Shown here piece by piece: positions 22,965 through 33,875 of a stretch of DNA of 64,000 bases. Origin of the DNA: Mytilus trossulus (Eukaryota > Mollusca > Bivalvia > Mytilida > Mytilidae). Position 1 is the first letter of the stretch, and each line of letters opens with the position of its first letter. Both the position numbers and the translations under genes were made by a program. Where the stretch lies: contig NC_086384.1 in assembly GCF_036588685.1 (NCBI RefSeq), forward strand, positions 12,104,195 to 12,168,194, in the 5' to 3' direction. Under the pieces are notes generated by a model. That model was given only the letters and a program-made list of their open reading frames with translations, was not told the DNA's origin and did no database searches.

Positions 22965-25900
22965 TCACACTGTCATTTCGTTCTCATCAGCTATGTTGGT
23001 CAGCTGCATCTTAATCTCTGTTGTAGTTTGAATCTTTTCCCACTCTTCGTAAAACATAATTATGCATATGATTGCAGCAGCCAATGACGTGATGAAACTC
23101 AACCACATGACATAGAATGACCAACCATAATCATAATCTATCGATACGTCATCTCTCTTTGAATCTTCGCCATTGACTTTCTTTATTTCGCTCTGTATGT
23201 TAGCTATGTAGATTACCATACCAACCATAATAAAAAGTGCTACAACATGAAATGTCATTAATTTTGCGTTTCTGAAAATAGACCAGAATATTTCACCAAA
23301 TGCAATTTGTTTTCTATTTTTAGAATATTAGAAATGAGTACCAAATGATATTGCCAGATCATAATTAGACGTGGACGACATCCCTGGCATTCAAATGTTT
23401 TGATTTCATCGAGCATGACGAACCTTGATGAACGTTACACAAGAAAAGCTTGTCAGACACCCGAAAATTATGAAGTGTTATTGTTATTCATTTAACAATT
23501 GAATGTTTATACAGATGCCTCGTTTTTTGGAAAATGTAATTATAATTAATGATGATTAGTCAAACAAAGCGCTTTTTTGAACACATCAAATCAGTTTGCT
23601 AGAATATTAAAATCCTACCTGTTAACATGTAACTTATGCTTGCAACCATTGTTACCCTAAACCATTTGATATTTCCGATCACGTTGAATATTCCAGAAAC
23701 AACAATTAAAACTAGAGCTGCGAGAAACATGGGAGACGATTCCCTCTGTGATTCTGTAAAAAAGAAATAGAAAAGAACTACTGAACTTCAAAGAATATTC
23801 CAAAAGGAAGATCCCTAATCAAATGCCAAAAGCTGAAACACATCAAACACATCAAACAAATGGAAAACAGTTGTCATATTCCTGACTCTCACTTGTGTGA
23901 CAGTCGCATCAAATTCAATTACATTGACAACGATATGTATTCATAAAAATAAGTTTAATGTTGACTGAATTAATACACATTGTTGTTGGTATTTTTTTTT
24001 CTAACTACCAATGAATTGAAACATACTAAAATAACACCATACATTTGTAAAGCGAAATCAGTAATAATAATTTTAATCACGTACTGTTAACAAGTTTAAA
24101 AACATGCACTTGTGCGTTAACTTATTGCAAATGAAATAGTAATCGATGCTGTGTGTAAACAATATTGTCTTTTCTGTATGATATACTTGTTTTGCTCATA
24201 TTTGTTTTGCACATGGTCCAAATCATAAGAGCAAATTTGTCTAAAAATTGCAAAGTAACCAGGGCCCAGTTTCACGAAGCTGTCTTAGGACTAAGACATG
24301 TCTTAGGATGGTCTTACGACATATCTTAGTCCTAAGTGGGTTTCACAAAGTGGTCCTAAATTAGGACATCTCTTAAAGTTGGTCATAAAGTTAGGACAAC
24401 GCGAGAGGTGTCTTATGATGGTCTTAGGATAGTTATACGTTTATTTATACAAATTACACTTATTTTTTATATTAATTTTGAAAAAATATCTTATTATCAT
24501 CTAATTATCTGTTCTCCTGTTCCTGCTTTTAACGTAATTTTTCAAGCTTGACGGATTATCATGATTTGTCAACAATGTAAATTCGATGTTTAATTGATAT
24601 CAAGATTGCACGATTTTATCCCTTAACCTTTTATAACCAATAAAGTCGAAATTGAATTCAACTCACTTGTACCAAAAAAATAATCATTTTACATTCTTGT
24701 TTTCTTCATTTTTCATTAAAAATTTCCTATTTATATTGATGTATTGTTTGAAGATAATTTATAAATAAATGACTTTTACTTTTTTTATATTTATTTTGCA
24801 AATTATGTCATTTATATTGATCAATACGTTTAAAATAATTTATGGTAAGCCATACTACATTTACATTATTTTTTTCCGTAAATCATATTTATATTTGAAA
24901 ATTTAAAGAACTTGAGACAGGTTTAGGATGTCTTAGCTAAGATCATCCTAAGACAGCTTCGAGACGAGGTCTGAGATATGTCCTAGGATAGTCATAAGAG
25001 GATCATAAGACATGTCCTAAGATATGTCTTATGACATGTCTTAGGATAGCTTCGTGAAACCTGCCCCTGTATCGTATCCAGTTTTGACGGTAGTAGGTAG
25101 TTAACAATTATTTGGCCTTTTTAACTTTTTTGGATTCGAGCGTCACTGATGAGTCTTTTATAGACGAAACGCGCGTCGGGCGTATATACAAAATTAGTCC
25201 TGGCATCTATGATGAGTTTATTTATGATCTGGGCCTACAACATGTACATGTACTCGTCAGTGAAATGGGTTTCATAAATATAGTTAATTTTATTTGTTTG
25301 TATCTCATCATTTGTTGTATTTTGTTAAAACCAAATCCAATGTTCATTTTCTTAAAGATGATGGCAATAAACATACAAACTTAACTTTAATCTTTTCAAT
25401 ATATTCGTAGTATGTATCAGGTGCATCGTTGGAGAATCTGCTTATGTTAAGGCTACTGACGTAGTATGCATGTATATTGTCGCCGATTGTTACTGGATTT
25501 TAAATACTTGTAGGTATGTTCTTTTGTTTCTTGCTATGTTCAAATGACTACAGAATTATGTATATGGAAATTTGTATGAGATTCGAACACTATTTTCACT
25601 AACCAGCAATTGAGAGGGAAACCTCCTGGCGTTCTATTTTTGGTATCTTGTAATCCAAATTCTCACAAAATGTGAAATCTGAAACAGAAGAAAATATTTT
25701 TCTGATATCAATATTTGTAGGGAATGCATCTATTGCTATGTTTGCTATTTTTGTTCTAATTAATATTTGACAAAAGGTGGGTTTTAACTGAATTTGAAAG
25801 CATTGATAACTACATGTACATATACGAGTATTCAAAGAATGTTTCGTATCATAAAAACATATAAAAGGTGTACAGCATACGTTACTAATGAATAAATTAA

Positions 25901-27809
25901 TTTATTGAATGGGCGATTGAGTAATTGATTGGAGTTTATCGCCTCTTTCAGCCCTATTACACTAGTTTGTGAAGGAAAGTTTTTTTTATTGGTGGATGAA
26001 ACCAGAGTGACAGGAGAGAACAAACGAACCTTGATAGAACAATGACAATCCTAGCTAACTTAGATTGAAGTCAAGCGCATCTGCATCATTTCTTTAAATG
26101 AGTTTGAATATCACTTAGTAACCTCACTGGTGTAAATAGTTATCAAAAATACCAGGATTATAATTTTATACGCCAGACGCGCGTTTCGTCTACATAAGAC
26201 TCATCAGTGACGCTCAGATCAAAATAGTTAAAAAAGCCAAACAAATACAAAGTTGAAGAGCATTGAGGACCAAAAATTCCAAAAAGTTGTGCCAAATACG
26301 GCTAAGGTAATCTACTCCTGGGGTAAGAAAATCCTTAGTTTTTCGAAAAATTCAAAGTTTTGTATACAGAAAATTTATAAAAATGACCACAAAATTGATA
26401 TTCATGTCAACACCGAAGTGCTGACTACTGGGCTGGTGATACCCTCGGGGACGAAACGTCCACCAGCAGTGGCATCGACCCAGTGGTGTAAAGTAATGTC
26501 TTTTTTTTAAACAATGAATCTTTTCTGTCTTTGTTCCTCTTGATTTCATATGAAGCAGAACAAGTGAAATAGAAATCTTTGAGATGTTCTTGATTTTGCG
26601 GCTCTTTGCATTCGAAACAAATATTCATCTTGCTGTACCTATTTACATCATAGCTGAAGAGAATACTTGAAACTTTCAAAATACACAATAACAACTCAGC
26701 TCATTGTTCTTTTACACTTTAAAGGATGACTTGATTTATTTCCTTTGTCCACAGTAAAACAAACCTTGCTATATTGGTGCATATTGTGCGGGATGATTTA
26801 ACATGAAGCAACCTCCGTAAAAAAAGGGACTTTAAATTTGCTCCCTCATGTCGAATGGATGCAATGTTCACCACACTCTGAAATCAATGCAATTTTCGAT
26901 TTAAACCCCATGACGGAAGTCTTTAAATGATTTATAGGAAGTCTCTATTCAAACACTCATTTAATTTCAGGTGACAGCACAAATTCTCCGCCTTTCAATT
27001 TGGCTAACCTTATTTGGATGAAATTGAAAATTACATGTATATTTATTGCTAAGTTGTCCTCCTCATGAATATGCATGAAAAGTTGCCACTAAAAGTGAAA
27101 TCAGTAACTGGCTAGCCTTCCCTTTTTTTATATAGCTACTTATTTCCTCTTATCACAATATATTGTGTCCTCATGGGTTTGCATATTTTTATAATAACAA
27201 ACCGGAAAGCTGCCGCAAGTCATTTTTTCGACCAGTTGACTGTAAAATTGAGAATGGAAATGGTGTATGTGTCAAAGAGTCGACACACCGACCAAAGACA
27301 TAAAAACAGTTAAGGCCACCAATTGGTTGTAAACACAGCTAAAAATTCACTCACCAAGAAGAGGACTTTAGCTTACCGCAACCCCAAATGTGTACCAGTT
27401 GAGAGAAATGTACGTCACACTAAAAAATAACTAAAATTCAAAGTAATAGCAGACCGAAAACTCTGTTAAAGTACATGAACAGTGCACATTGTTTAAAAGT
27501 GGTTGGACGTAAGCACATATAAACAATAATACTATAATAGAACAACAAACCCATTGCAACAGAACAAAATCGCCATAATCCCATCACAACAGAAACTTCG
27601 AATGTGTCTGGTAGAGTGGTGTTATCCATGAATCCCTCAATTTCGTCATATTCCGGGGTGTCGTATGTTGAAAAATACTGAAGTGAAAGTATCTCTGTTA
27701 CATACAACCAGTTGCTTGTTGATATTGAAACTAATGCTGCTAATAATGCCAATCCACCTAATGTCAAAGCTGCACTCACTAAAATACAAGATTTGTTGAA
27801 CCGAACCAT
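22965..27809 (-). CDS. Claudin/PMP22-superfamily tetraspan membrane protein, CACNG (TARP)-like, four exons
   Basis: Exons on the minus strand: 27809-27551, 25678-25604, 23753-23619, 23239-22965. Every junction is GT/AG with matching phase, giving 247 residues. Membrane segments lie near 8-30, 119-141, 145-167 and 197-219. The first extracellular loop has Trp34 in SNWLY, an N-glycosylation site in DNTTLP (62-67), then MGLWRFC with Cys82 and a second Cys91, the W-GLW-C-C signature of the superfamily. YGWSFY at the fourth segment and WLY plus NTT in loop 1 resemble calcium-channel gamma subunits (TARPs), which traffic or modulate channels; claudins form paracellular junctions. Last residues MTV could be a class II PDZ ligand. 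The exon 4 start uses a TAG acceptor at 23242-23240, because the nearby CAG at 23272 breaks the frame. Family A and C repeats and a fold-back element lie in its introns. Channel subunit versus junction protein is not resolved. Confidence 0.78.
24260..25069. mobile_element. Fold-back element with TTTCACGAAGC ends
   Basis: Left end CAGGGCCCAGTTTCACGAAGC-like, right end GCTTCGTGAAACCTGCCCCTG, about 21 bp of imperfect inverted repeat. Both subterminal regions consist of many short palindromic repeats around TCTTAGGAC and ATAAGACATGTCC; the middle is AT-rich. No ORF. No clear target duplication. Sits in the second intron of the tetraspan gene. Confidence 0.6.
25125..25215 (+). repeat. Family C copy
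   Basis: GAGCGTCACTGATGAG then GACGAAACGCGCGTCGGGCG; intronic in the tetraspan gene. It accounts for the first third of a chance 90-residue plus-strand ORF. Confidence 0.6.
26142..26290 (-). repeat. Family C copy, reverse
   Basis: TACGCCAGACGCGCGTTTCG, then ACTCATCAGTGACGCTC and GAAGAGCATTGAGGACC. This copy extends further than the others and shows that the family includes the GAGCATTGAGGACC segment also seen near 6800. Confidence 0.6.
27245..27445 (+). repeat. Family A diverged copy inside the tetraspan gene
   Basis: Starts TTGAGAATGGAAATGGTG and includes AAGGCCACCAATTGGTTG. It lies in the first intron, just 3' of exon 1 on the gene's strand. Confidence 0.55.
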
Positions 27810-29029
27810 TTTAACGACGTTAAAACTTTTAACTAGTTTGGAATTTAGGCTTAAGAGTGTTATACTTTTCCATCAGTACATATAAGTCATTTCGGCAAAA
27901 GATATATACGATTTAACTGAAGTTATTATTTCACCACTTCAACTGTATTTACAAACTTAACCTCAATGCTTTCTAATGAGTATAGTTGTAATATCAGACC
28001 GGATGAATCTTATTATTTTCATATCTTGAAGTTTGTATTATAATAAGTGCATATATAGAATAAAATTCATTTTGATGGCCTATATCGGAAATACTACTAC
28101 AATAGTGAATAAATTACTACAATACTATGAATATTATGCATACTATATAAATTGTTACAAATTATTAGATTAAAGGGAATACAAGTACCTAAGTTAATAG
28201 GTCATTTCCACGTATAACGTACTGTAACAAGCATACATTATGAATTCAAAGTGTACAGTCTAAACGCGCTAATGATTAATTAATTTACATTTCCATCCAA
28301 TTTCAATTGTTTCTCATCGTTTTAAATTGTCAATGAATGGCTCGTTCAATATTATCTCACACTCTTATGGTTTTACTATAGCAGATTGCTTTCGCTATAT
28401 TATTTACGCAAATAAATATCGATTTAAACAAAGAACTAATAAGGAAAAGTTCATGAGTAAAGAAAGTAAAAAAAAAAATCATATCAAACTGATCTTATGC
28501 ATAACCTTGAAATATGTTTGCTTGGTCGTTAGTCCAATACCAACAGCTGTAGTCATGCAGAATTAACATAACGATGAATTATTTTGTTTTAAAACAAAGT
28601 CATATTTAAGTCAACATTCATGCTTTTTTGTTAGTTGTTATTGGCTTTTAACTGGTTATAACTATCAGCTTTTAGTAATTTCAGATATGTAAATAATGTA
28701 TTTGTGTTGTTGTTATGAATGAGGGATGGATATATAACCTGCCACGTCCCGTCTGCGTGTTTGTTTAAATGACTTTCTTTTGTATAGATCTAATGAGTTT
28801 AGTTTTTATAACTTATTTTTATAGTTTGTGTTGTGCTGTTACAACACTAACCCCGGTTAGATGAAGATTGAGCACTCACAAAATATTTTAACCTCGTCAC
28901 ATTCTTTGTACTTGTCCCAAATCAAGGTCTGTAGTTCAGTGGTTGTTGTTGATTTATAGTTGTTATATTCTAAAAGAGCGGAATAGTAATCCAACACAAA
29001 TAGCACGAAAGGGGTGTAAAAAAAGGGAA
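27810..29029. other. Intergenic region between tetraspan gene and DIRS insertion
   Basis: Upstream side of the tetraspan gene, so its promoter should lie here, but I see no definite TATA or initiator. Part of 28790-29000 resembles a dispersed repeat (GGTCTGTAGTTCAGTGGTTG). No gene seen. Confidence 0.4.
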
Positions 29030-29183
29030 ACATTCAATCAAGCATACTATTTCCCCTTCCCTTTCATGAATGTGACCTACCAAAATAGACTATTTTCCGG
29101 ATTCGTTATCACATAATCAACACGACGGGGCCACATTTGGAGCAGGATCTGCTTACCCTTCCGGAGCACCTGAGATCACACCT
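29030..29183 (+). repeat. Family D, left half, split by the DIRS element
   Basis: Includes TTCCCCTTCCCTTTCATG, ACACGACGGGGCCACATTTG and GGAGCACCTGAGATCAC, matching 61660-61800 and 62900-63035. Sequence continues at 33987 after the inserted element. Confidence 0.75.
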
Positions 29184-29250
29184 AATTCCATTTCACAAAT
29201 ATGGTACATAGCTGTCACGTGAGATGAACAGCCTCGTCATGATGTCAGAA
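29184..29250 (+). repeat. DIRS left terminal inverted repeat
   Basis: Positions 29184-29225 are reproduced as an exact reverse complement at 33721-33763. The part 29210-29249 (CACGTGAGATGAACAGCCTC onward) is also the reverse complement of 33876-33912 at the right end, with small differences. Confidence 0.88.
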
Positions 29251-29446
29251 CATGCTCGTCAATTATATTGTTAACATGTGATAAATTTTGTCTTTAGAAC
29301 TCTTGGATTTTATATAGTGCCAGGATTTAAACTAATCCAAACTTTTATCAATTTCGAAGTTTTGGCGTTTCTGAAATTAGATTAACGTGAAATCACGGTT
29401 TTCAGTACGTAACCACGTAAGTGCAAGTTATATAACTTGTTGAACA

Positions 29447-30718
29447 ATGGCATCTCAGGTTGATGATGATCCAAAAAGTGGGACACTAGACTTATCTGAT
29501 GATGACCATAACCCTAACACTAGCCAGCAATCTGGAAAGGGTGTAGATGATAATAGAATACCCAAAGACTTTAGGGATTCTCAAACCCATGAATCTGACT
29601 CTGATGATGACGACGATATGTCATCGATGTCGATTGACACTTTAATACGTTTACAATACAAGCAGATGAAATATATGCAAAAACTAACAGAACATTTAGG
29701 TTCTAAATTCGATGATGTGTCGGACAGTGCAAATAAATACACAATAGCACCACACGATAGTGCAAGTAGAACAAAAAGATCCCATTGTGATGACGGGGAA
29801 TCTAACATTTCAAATAAACACTTAAAAGTTGCAGATGATTCCCAGCATGACACAGAGTCTGTTGATGACCTAGATAAACTTATGTGTAGTTTTGAAAATG
29901 CTGAGACCAACAACCTTGATAAATCAGATAACGTCACTGATGACGAGGATCTTAACGAGGTCAATGAATTAATGGATGAAATGAGTGAATTTTATAATGA
30001 TTCTGAGGAAACTAGTGCGGCTATTGAAGAAAGCTTAGCAAAATCAGTCAATACTTCTCTAAGATCTAAAATCCCAGATTCTAAATTCAAAGAAATTAAA
30101 TCGAAGTATAAAAGACCAGAAAACTGTCAAAACCTTATGATCCCTTCAGTAAATGAAGAAGTTTGGGGAGAAAAACACTCTATGATTAACGCAATAAGAT
30201 CACGTGATCTAAAATTACAAAAAATCATGGGGTATGTCATTAAGGGAATGATACCAGCAATAGAAACGACAAATGACATCTTGAAAGCTGCTTTAAAGAA
30301 AAATACATTTGAACCAACAAAAAACCTTAGAAAAATGACAGATGGCATCCGAATGTTCGCGGCTTCTTATACCCAACTAAACCAATATAGAAAAGAAAAT
30401 TTCAAACCAATTATGATTGGGAAGTTCAAGAAACTTACTTATACAAACAATTCCGTATCTGATAAATTGTTTGGGGATGACTTGCAGAAGAAAATTGAAG
30501 ATATTCAAAAATCAAAGAAAATATCTGTAACGGGATTTAATACCGGATTTACCGAGAAACCATCAACAAGTGGATATAACTATCATCGTAATTCTTCTGA
30601 AGGGTATAATAACAATAAAACTGGGGATGGCAAAAGTCGTTTTTTAGACCAGCGAAACTCCTTCCCGAACAAACGAGGAAGAGGGGGGAGACAGTTCAAC
30701 AAACCAAACAATCGATAA
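29447..30718 (+). CDS. DIRS ORF1, Gag-like protein (423 residues)
   Basis: Opens at ATG 29447 and ends TAA at 30716-30718. The N-terminal 60 residues are Asp/Ser-rich (SDSDDDDDMSSMS), the middle is helical and mixed-charge, and the C-terminus is basic and Gly/Arg-rich (KRGRGGRQFNKPNNR), suited to nucleic acid binding. There is no zinc knuckle. I infer a nucleocapsid-like role from position and composition, as for ORF1 of DIRS elements; the sequence itself is not diagnostic. Its last 100 bases overlap an open pol frame in the -1 register, with a shift-prone heptamer at 30640-30646. Confidence 0.8.
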   Translation: MASQVDDDPKSGTLDLSDDDHNPNTSQQSGKGVDDNRIPKDFRDSQTHESDSDDDDDMSSMSIDTLIRLQYKQMKYMQKLTEHLGSKFDDVSDSANKYTIAPHDSASRTKRSHCDDGESNISNKHLKVADDSQHDTESVDDLDKLMCSFENAETNNLDKSDNVTDDEDLNEVNELMDEMSEFYNDSEETSAAIEESLAKSVNTSLRSKIPDSKFKEIKSKYKRPENCQNLMIPSVNEEVWGEKHSMINAIRSRDLKLQKIMGYVIKGMIPAIETTNDILKAALKKNTFEPTKNLRKMTDGIRMFAASYTQLNQYRKENFKPIMIGKFKKLTYTNNSVSDKLFGDDLQKKIEDIQKSKKISVTGFNTGFTEKPSTSGYNYHRNSSEGYNNNKTGDGKSRFLDQRNSFPNKRGRGGRQFNKPNNR

Positions 30719-32815
30719 GTCCACAGGTTAGTCAGATTAAACAATTAGATAACAAAAGTAAATGTGAATTTTCAAATCTTGTTAATACTCCTGAAAACTT
30801 TAGAGCTGGGAAAGTAAAAAACAATCTTGAAAGTTGGAGATCAATAACAAGTGATACATCAATTCTAGAAATGTTGACTGGTTATCGGTTACAATTTCAC
30901 ACCTTACCGCCAAGTCGCAACAGTTGTAATAATCCTTCGTTTAATGAAGATGAAAAAAACTTCCATAACTTTAGAAGTAAGCACTTTTTTAAAGAAAGGC
31001 ATTATCCAAAAAGCTATACCATGCAAGAATCAGTTTGTGACACATATTTTCACACGACCTAAAAAAGATGGAACACACCGAGTGATTTTAAATTTAAAAT
31101 CTTTAAATGAATATATAGAGAATTATCATTTTAAGATGGATAGTTTAGGCACTGCAATTAATTTAATGAACCGTAATTGTTATTTTGGTAGTATAGACTT
31201 GAAGGATGCATTTTTTAGTATTTCAGTCAGAGAGTCTGATCGAAAATTTCTCCGATTCACGTGGAATGGGGAATTATATCAATTTACATGTTTAGCTCAA
31301 GGTCTAAGTACTTGCCCACGTGTTTTTACAAAGATAATGAAATGTGTGTTTTCTGAATTACGGAAGAAAGGTCACTGCAATTCAGCCTATATCGATGATT
31401 CTCTTTTAATTGGACAATCTTATGAGGATTGCATTAATAACATTAATGACACAGTTACGTTATTCGATAAACTAGGTCTTACAATTCATCCAAATAAATC
31501 CGTTTTCGTTCCGACACAAGAAATTCAACATCTTGGGTTTGTGTTGAATTCACGAGAAATGTCAGTGCGTCTTACTCAAGAAAAATCTCAAAAATTCAAG
31601 GAATTATGTAAACAAATTTTACGCAAGGAATATGTTTCTATCAGAGAATTTTCTGAACTGATAGGTAAAATGGTAGCAAGCGAATACGGCGTTCCGTATG
31701 CAAAATTATTTCACAAAAGACTGCATATAACTAAAAACGAACAGTTACGGAAACAACGAGGCAATTATGACGCAAAATTCGGTCTCAATGAAATGTGTAA
31801 GCAAGATATAAATTGGTGGATCGATAATATAGAGATTTGCAAGAAATATGTGTGTATTGGAAATCCCGAAATTATAATTAGATCAGATGCGTCTTTAACG
31901 GGATGGGGCGGAGTTTATGAGAGCCAATCTACAGGTGGTAGATGGTCGGCTGAAGAAAATTCTTATCACATTAATCAGCTAGAATTGTTAGCTGTGTATT
32001 TAACACTGAAGTCATTTTGTAGCAACGCGTCATGTGTACATATACACGCGCAGATAGATAACACAACTGCTGTGACGTATATAAATAAAATGGGCGGTAT
32101 GAAAGAAAATCTCAATGACTTGACAAGGGAGATTTTGTTATGGTGTATAAATAGAAACATCTGGTTAACTGCTGCACATTTACCGGGGAGTGAAAATTGC
32201 GAAGCTGACTATGAATCGCGTAATAGCAATGATGACACTGAATGGGAATTAGATAGTGAAGTTTATATAAAAATTGAACAATTATTTGGAAGCCCTGATA
32301 TTGATTTATTTGCTTCACGGTTAAATTACAAAGTTACGCCATACTGTTCTTATAGACCAGATCCAAATGCAAAACTTGTTGATGCATTTACTTTTAATTG
32401 GGGAACAAACTTTAATTATATTTTCCCTCCTTTCAGCATACTAGGAGCAGTATTGAGGAAGATTGTACAGGATCAGGCAGATGCAATCGTAATAGCCCCG
32501 TTATGGCCAACTCAACCTTGGTTTCCAAAAATTCTACAGTTGCTTGTGGATTGTCCCAGAATTTTACCAGTGAAGAAATCACTTGTGACACTTTCGTTCA
32601 ACAAAACAAAAGTTCATCCGCTCCTCAACAAACTTCACCTGACAGCGTTCAAATTGTCCGGGGATCATTTGAAAGTCAAGGTTTATCAAAATCAGTTGTC
32701 GACATTATCATGCATTCATGGCGAGACTCCACAAAACAACAATATTGGAGTTATATCAAAAAGTGGGTGTGTTTTTGTGTTGAAAAACATGCTGATCCCA
32801 TGTCATCAACTGTAA
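30619..32815 (+). CDS. DIRS ORF2: reverse transcriptase, RNase H and methyltransferase-like domains, with one frame break
   Basis: The main open frame runs 30944-32815 (623 residues from its first ATG). The RT core spans about 35-205: RPKKDGTHRVILNLKSLN, SIDLKDAFFSI and YIDD (149-152). RNase H spans about 308-425 with acidic residues Asp315, Glu347, Asp372 and Asp422 in DASLTGWGG, ELLAVYL, DNTTAV and EADYESR. A DAM-methyltransferase-like segment, about 446-545, has DLFASRLN, FPPF and APLWPTQPW, typical of DIRS-type ORFs. It copies element RNA into circular DNA. Upstream, the -1 frame relative to gag is open from 30619 and reads MLTGYRLQFHTLPP, the usual RT prelude, but changes frame within the A7 run at 30953-30959. 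That looks like a single-base insertion or a sequencing error. The ORF2 end overlaps the recombinase ORF by 313 bases. Confidence 0.87.
30640..30646 (+). promoter_or_regulatory. Candidate -1 ribosomal frameshift heptamer at gag-pol overlap
   Basis: In the gag frame the codons are CGT TTT TTA, so T TTT TTA is positioned exactly as a canonical X XXY YYZ slippery site. A -1 slip enters the frame that stays open through to the RT prelude. A possible stem (30658-30665 with 30677-30684, seven of eight pairs) starts 11 bases downstream, a little further than usual. Confidence 0.4.
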
Positions 32816-33618
32816 ATTTAGTTTTAGATTTTTTAGCAAAACTTTTCCATTCAGGGATAGGTTATAGTGGACTTAATACAGCGCGATCTGCGTTGTCTTC
32901 ATTTATGACACTTAATGGACACGATTCAATTGGCAAACATAATTTGGTCAAGCGATTTATGAGAGGAATATTCCAATTGAGACCTTCACTTCCAAGATAC
33001 AATTTTACATGGAACGTGTCCGATCTACTTAATTATTTAGATACGTTAGAAAATAACAGTTTGACGTTAAGGCAAATTACTTTGAAATGTGTTTCTTTAT
33101 TGTCTTTGTTGACAGCTCAAAGGTTACAGTCTATTCATTTATTAGATATACGTAATTTAGAGTTTTCGAATGATATTGTTAAGATAAGAATAGGTGACAT
33201 TTTGAAGCAAACTAAACCAGGAAAACATTTAAATGAAATTGTTTTAGATAGATTTGTAAATACAAATTTGTGTATTGTAACTTGTTTAAAATTATATATA
33301 AAAATGACTGAAAAATTTCGCGGGAAAGAAAAGAAATTTTTTGTAAGTTATGTAGCACCGTATAAAGGTGTAAGCAAAGACACTATATCCAGATGGATGA
33401 AAACAGTTATGATAGCAGCTGGTATAGATTGCTCCGCATTTAAACCTCACAGTGTGAGATCAGCGTCTGTTTCTAAAGCTTGTAGTAAAGGTTTACCACT
33501 TTCGACAATTTTACGCACCGCAGGGTGGACAAATCAATGCACTTTTCGGAAATTCTATAATAAACCTGTAACAATAGACACCAGTTTCTGTAATGCGATA
33601 CTCAGTAATGCAATGTAA
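32503..33618 (+). CDS. DIRS ORF3, tyrosine recombinase (about 371 residues)
   Basis: Frame opens at ATG 32503, in the -1 register relative to ORF2, which it overlaps to 32815; the true start may be further in. A SAM-like core-binding domain occupies about 65-165 (SWRDSTKQQYWSYIKKW). The catalytic domain spans about 185-360: Arg207 in TAQRLQS, the H-x-x-R pair His316-Arg319 in PHSVRSAS, Trp342 in AGWT at the usual His/Trp position, and the nucleophile Tyr352 in FYNKP. All core catalytic residues are present. In DIRS elements this enzyme integrates the circular DNA copy into the genome instead of an integrase, which explains the absence of a target duplication. Ends at TAA 33616-33618, about 100 bases before the internal complementary region. 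Confidence 0.9.
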   Translation: MANSTLVSKNSTVACGLSQNFTSEEITCDTFVQQNKSSSAPQQTSPDSVQIVRGSFESQGLSKSVVDIIMHSWRDSTKQQYWSYIKKWVCFCVEKHADPMSSTVNLVLDFLAKLFHSGIGYSGLNTARSALSSFMTLNGHDSIGKHNLVKRFMRGIFQLRPSLPRYNFTWNVSDLLNYLDTLENNSLTLRQITLKCVSLLSLLTAQRLQSIHLLDIRNLEFSNDIVKIRIGDILKQTKPGKHLNEIVLDRFVNTNLCIVTCLKLYIKMTEKFRGKEKKFFVSYVAPYKGVSKDTISRWMKTVMIAAGIDCSAFKPHSVRSASVSKACSKGLPLSTILRTAGWTNQCTFRKFYNKPVTIDTSFCNAILSNAM

Positions 33619-33718
33619 ATATGTTGATTAGATAAATGTATGAGAACTTTATTATTGTATATTTATTACTGATTATAATCTCCAGTAATTTTCGGATAAA
33701 TAGATGCAATATCTCTAA

Positions 33719-33838
33719 ACATCTCACGTGACAGCTATGTACCATATTTGTGAAATGGAATTATATAATTAAACGAAATTTTAATTGAAGTTTAATTAAA
33801 ATTCCGTGAAACAATAGTGGTACATAGGTGTTACGTGC
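33719..33838 (-). repeat. DIRS internal complementary region
   Basis: 33721-33763 is the exact reverse complement of the element's left end. 33757-33838 is the reverse complement of its right end (33912-33986). The two segments meet at GGAATTATATAATT, so this region is the complement of a circle junction. It forms a very long potential hairpin with 33912-33986. Confidence 0.9.
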
Positions 33839-33875
33839 CCACCCTTCCCACCCTAATATTGCATCGATTTACTCT

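Noticed and set aside
23240..23271. Exon 4 of the tetraspan gene starting after the CAG at 23272
   Set aside because: It puts the frame out by one with exon 3. The TAG acceptor just inside gives correct phase and a proper third membrane segment.
29581..29964. Minus-strand 127-residue Ser-rich ORF inside the DIRS element
   Set aside because: Antisense shadow of the Asp/Ser-rich gag ORF.
30954..30960. A AAA AAC slippery heptamer in the pol prelude
   Set aside because: It is in register, but a -1 slip leads to frame 3, whereas RT continues in frame 2 (+1). It cannot explain the frame change there.
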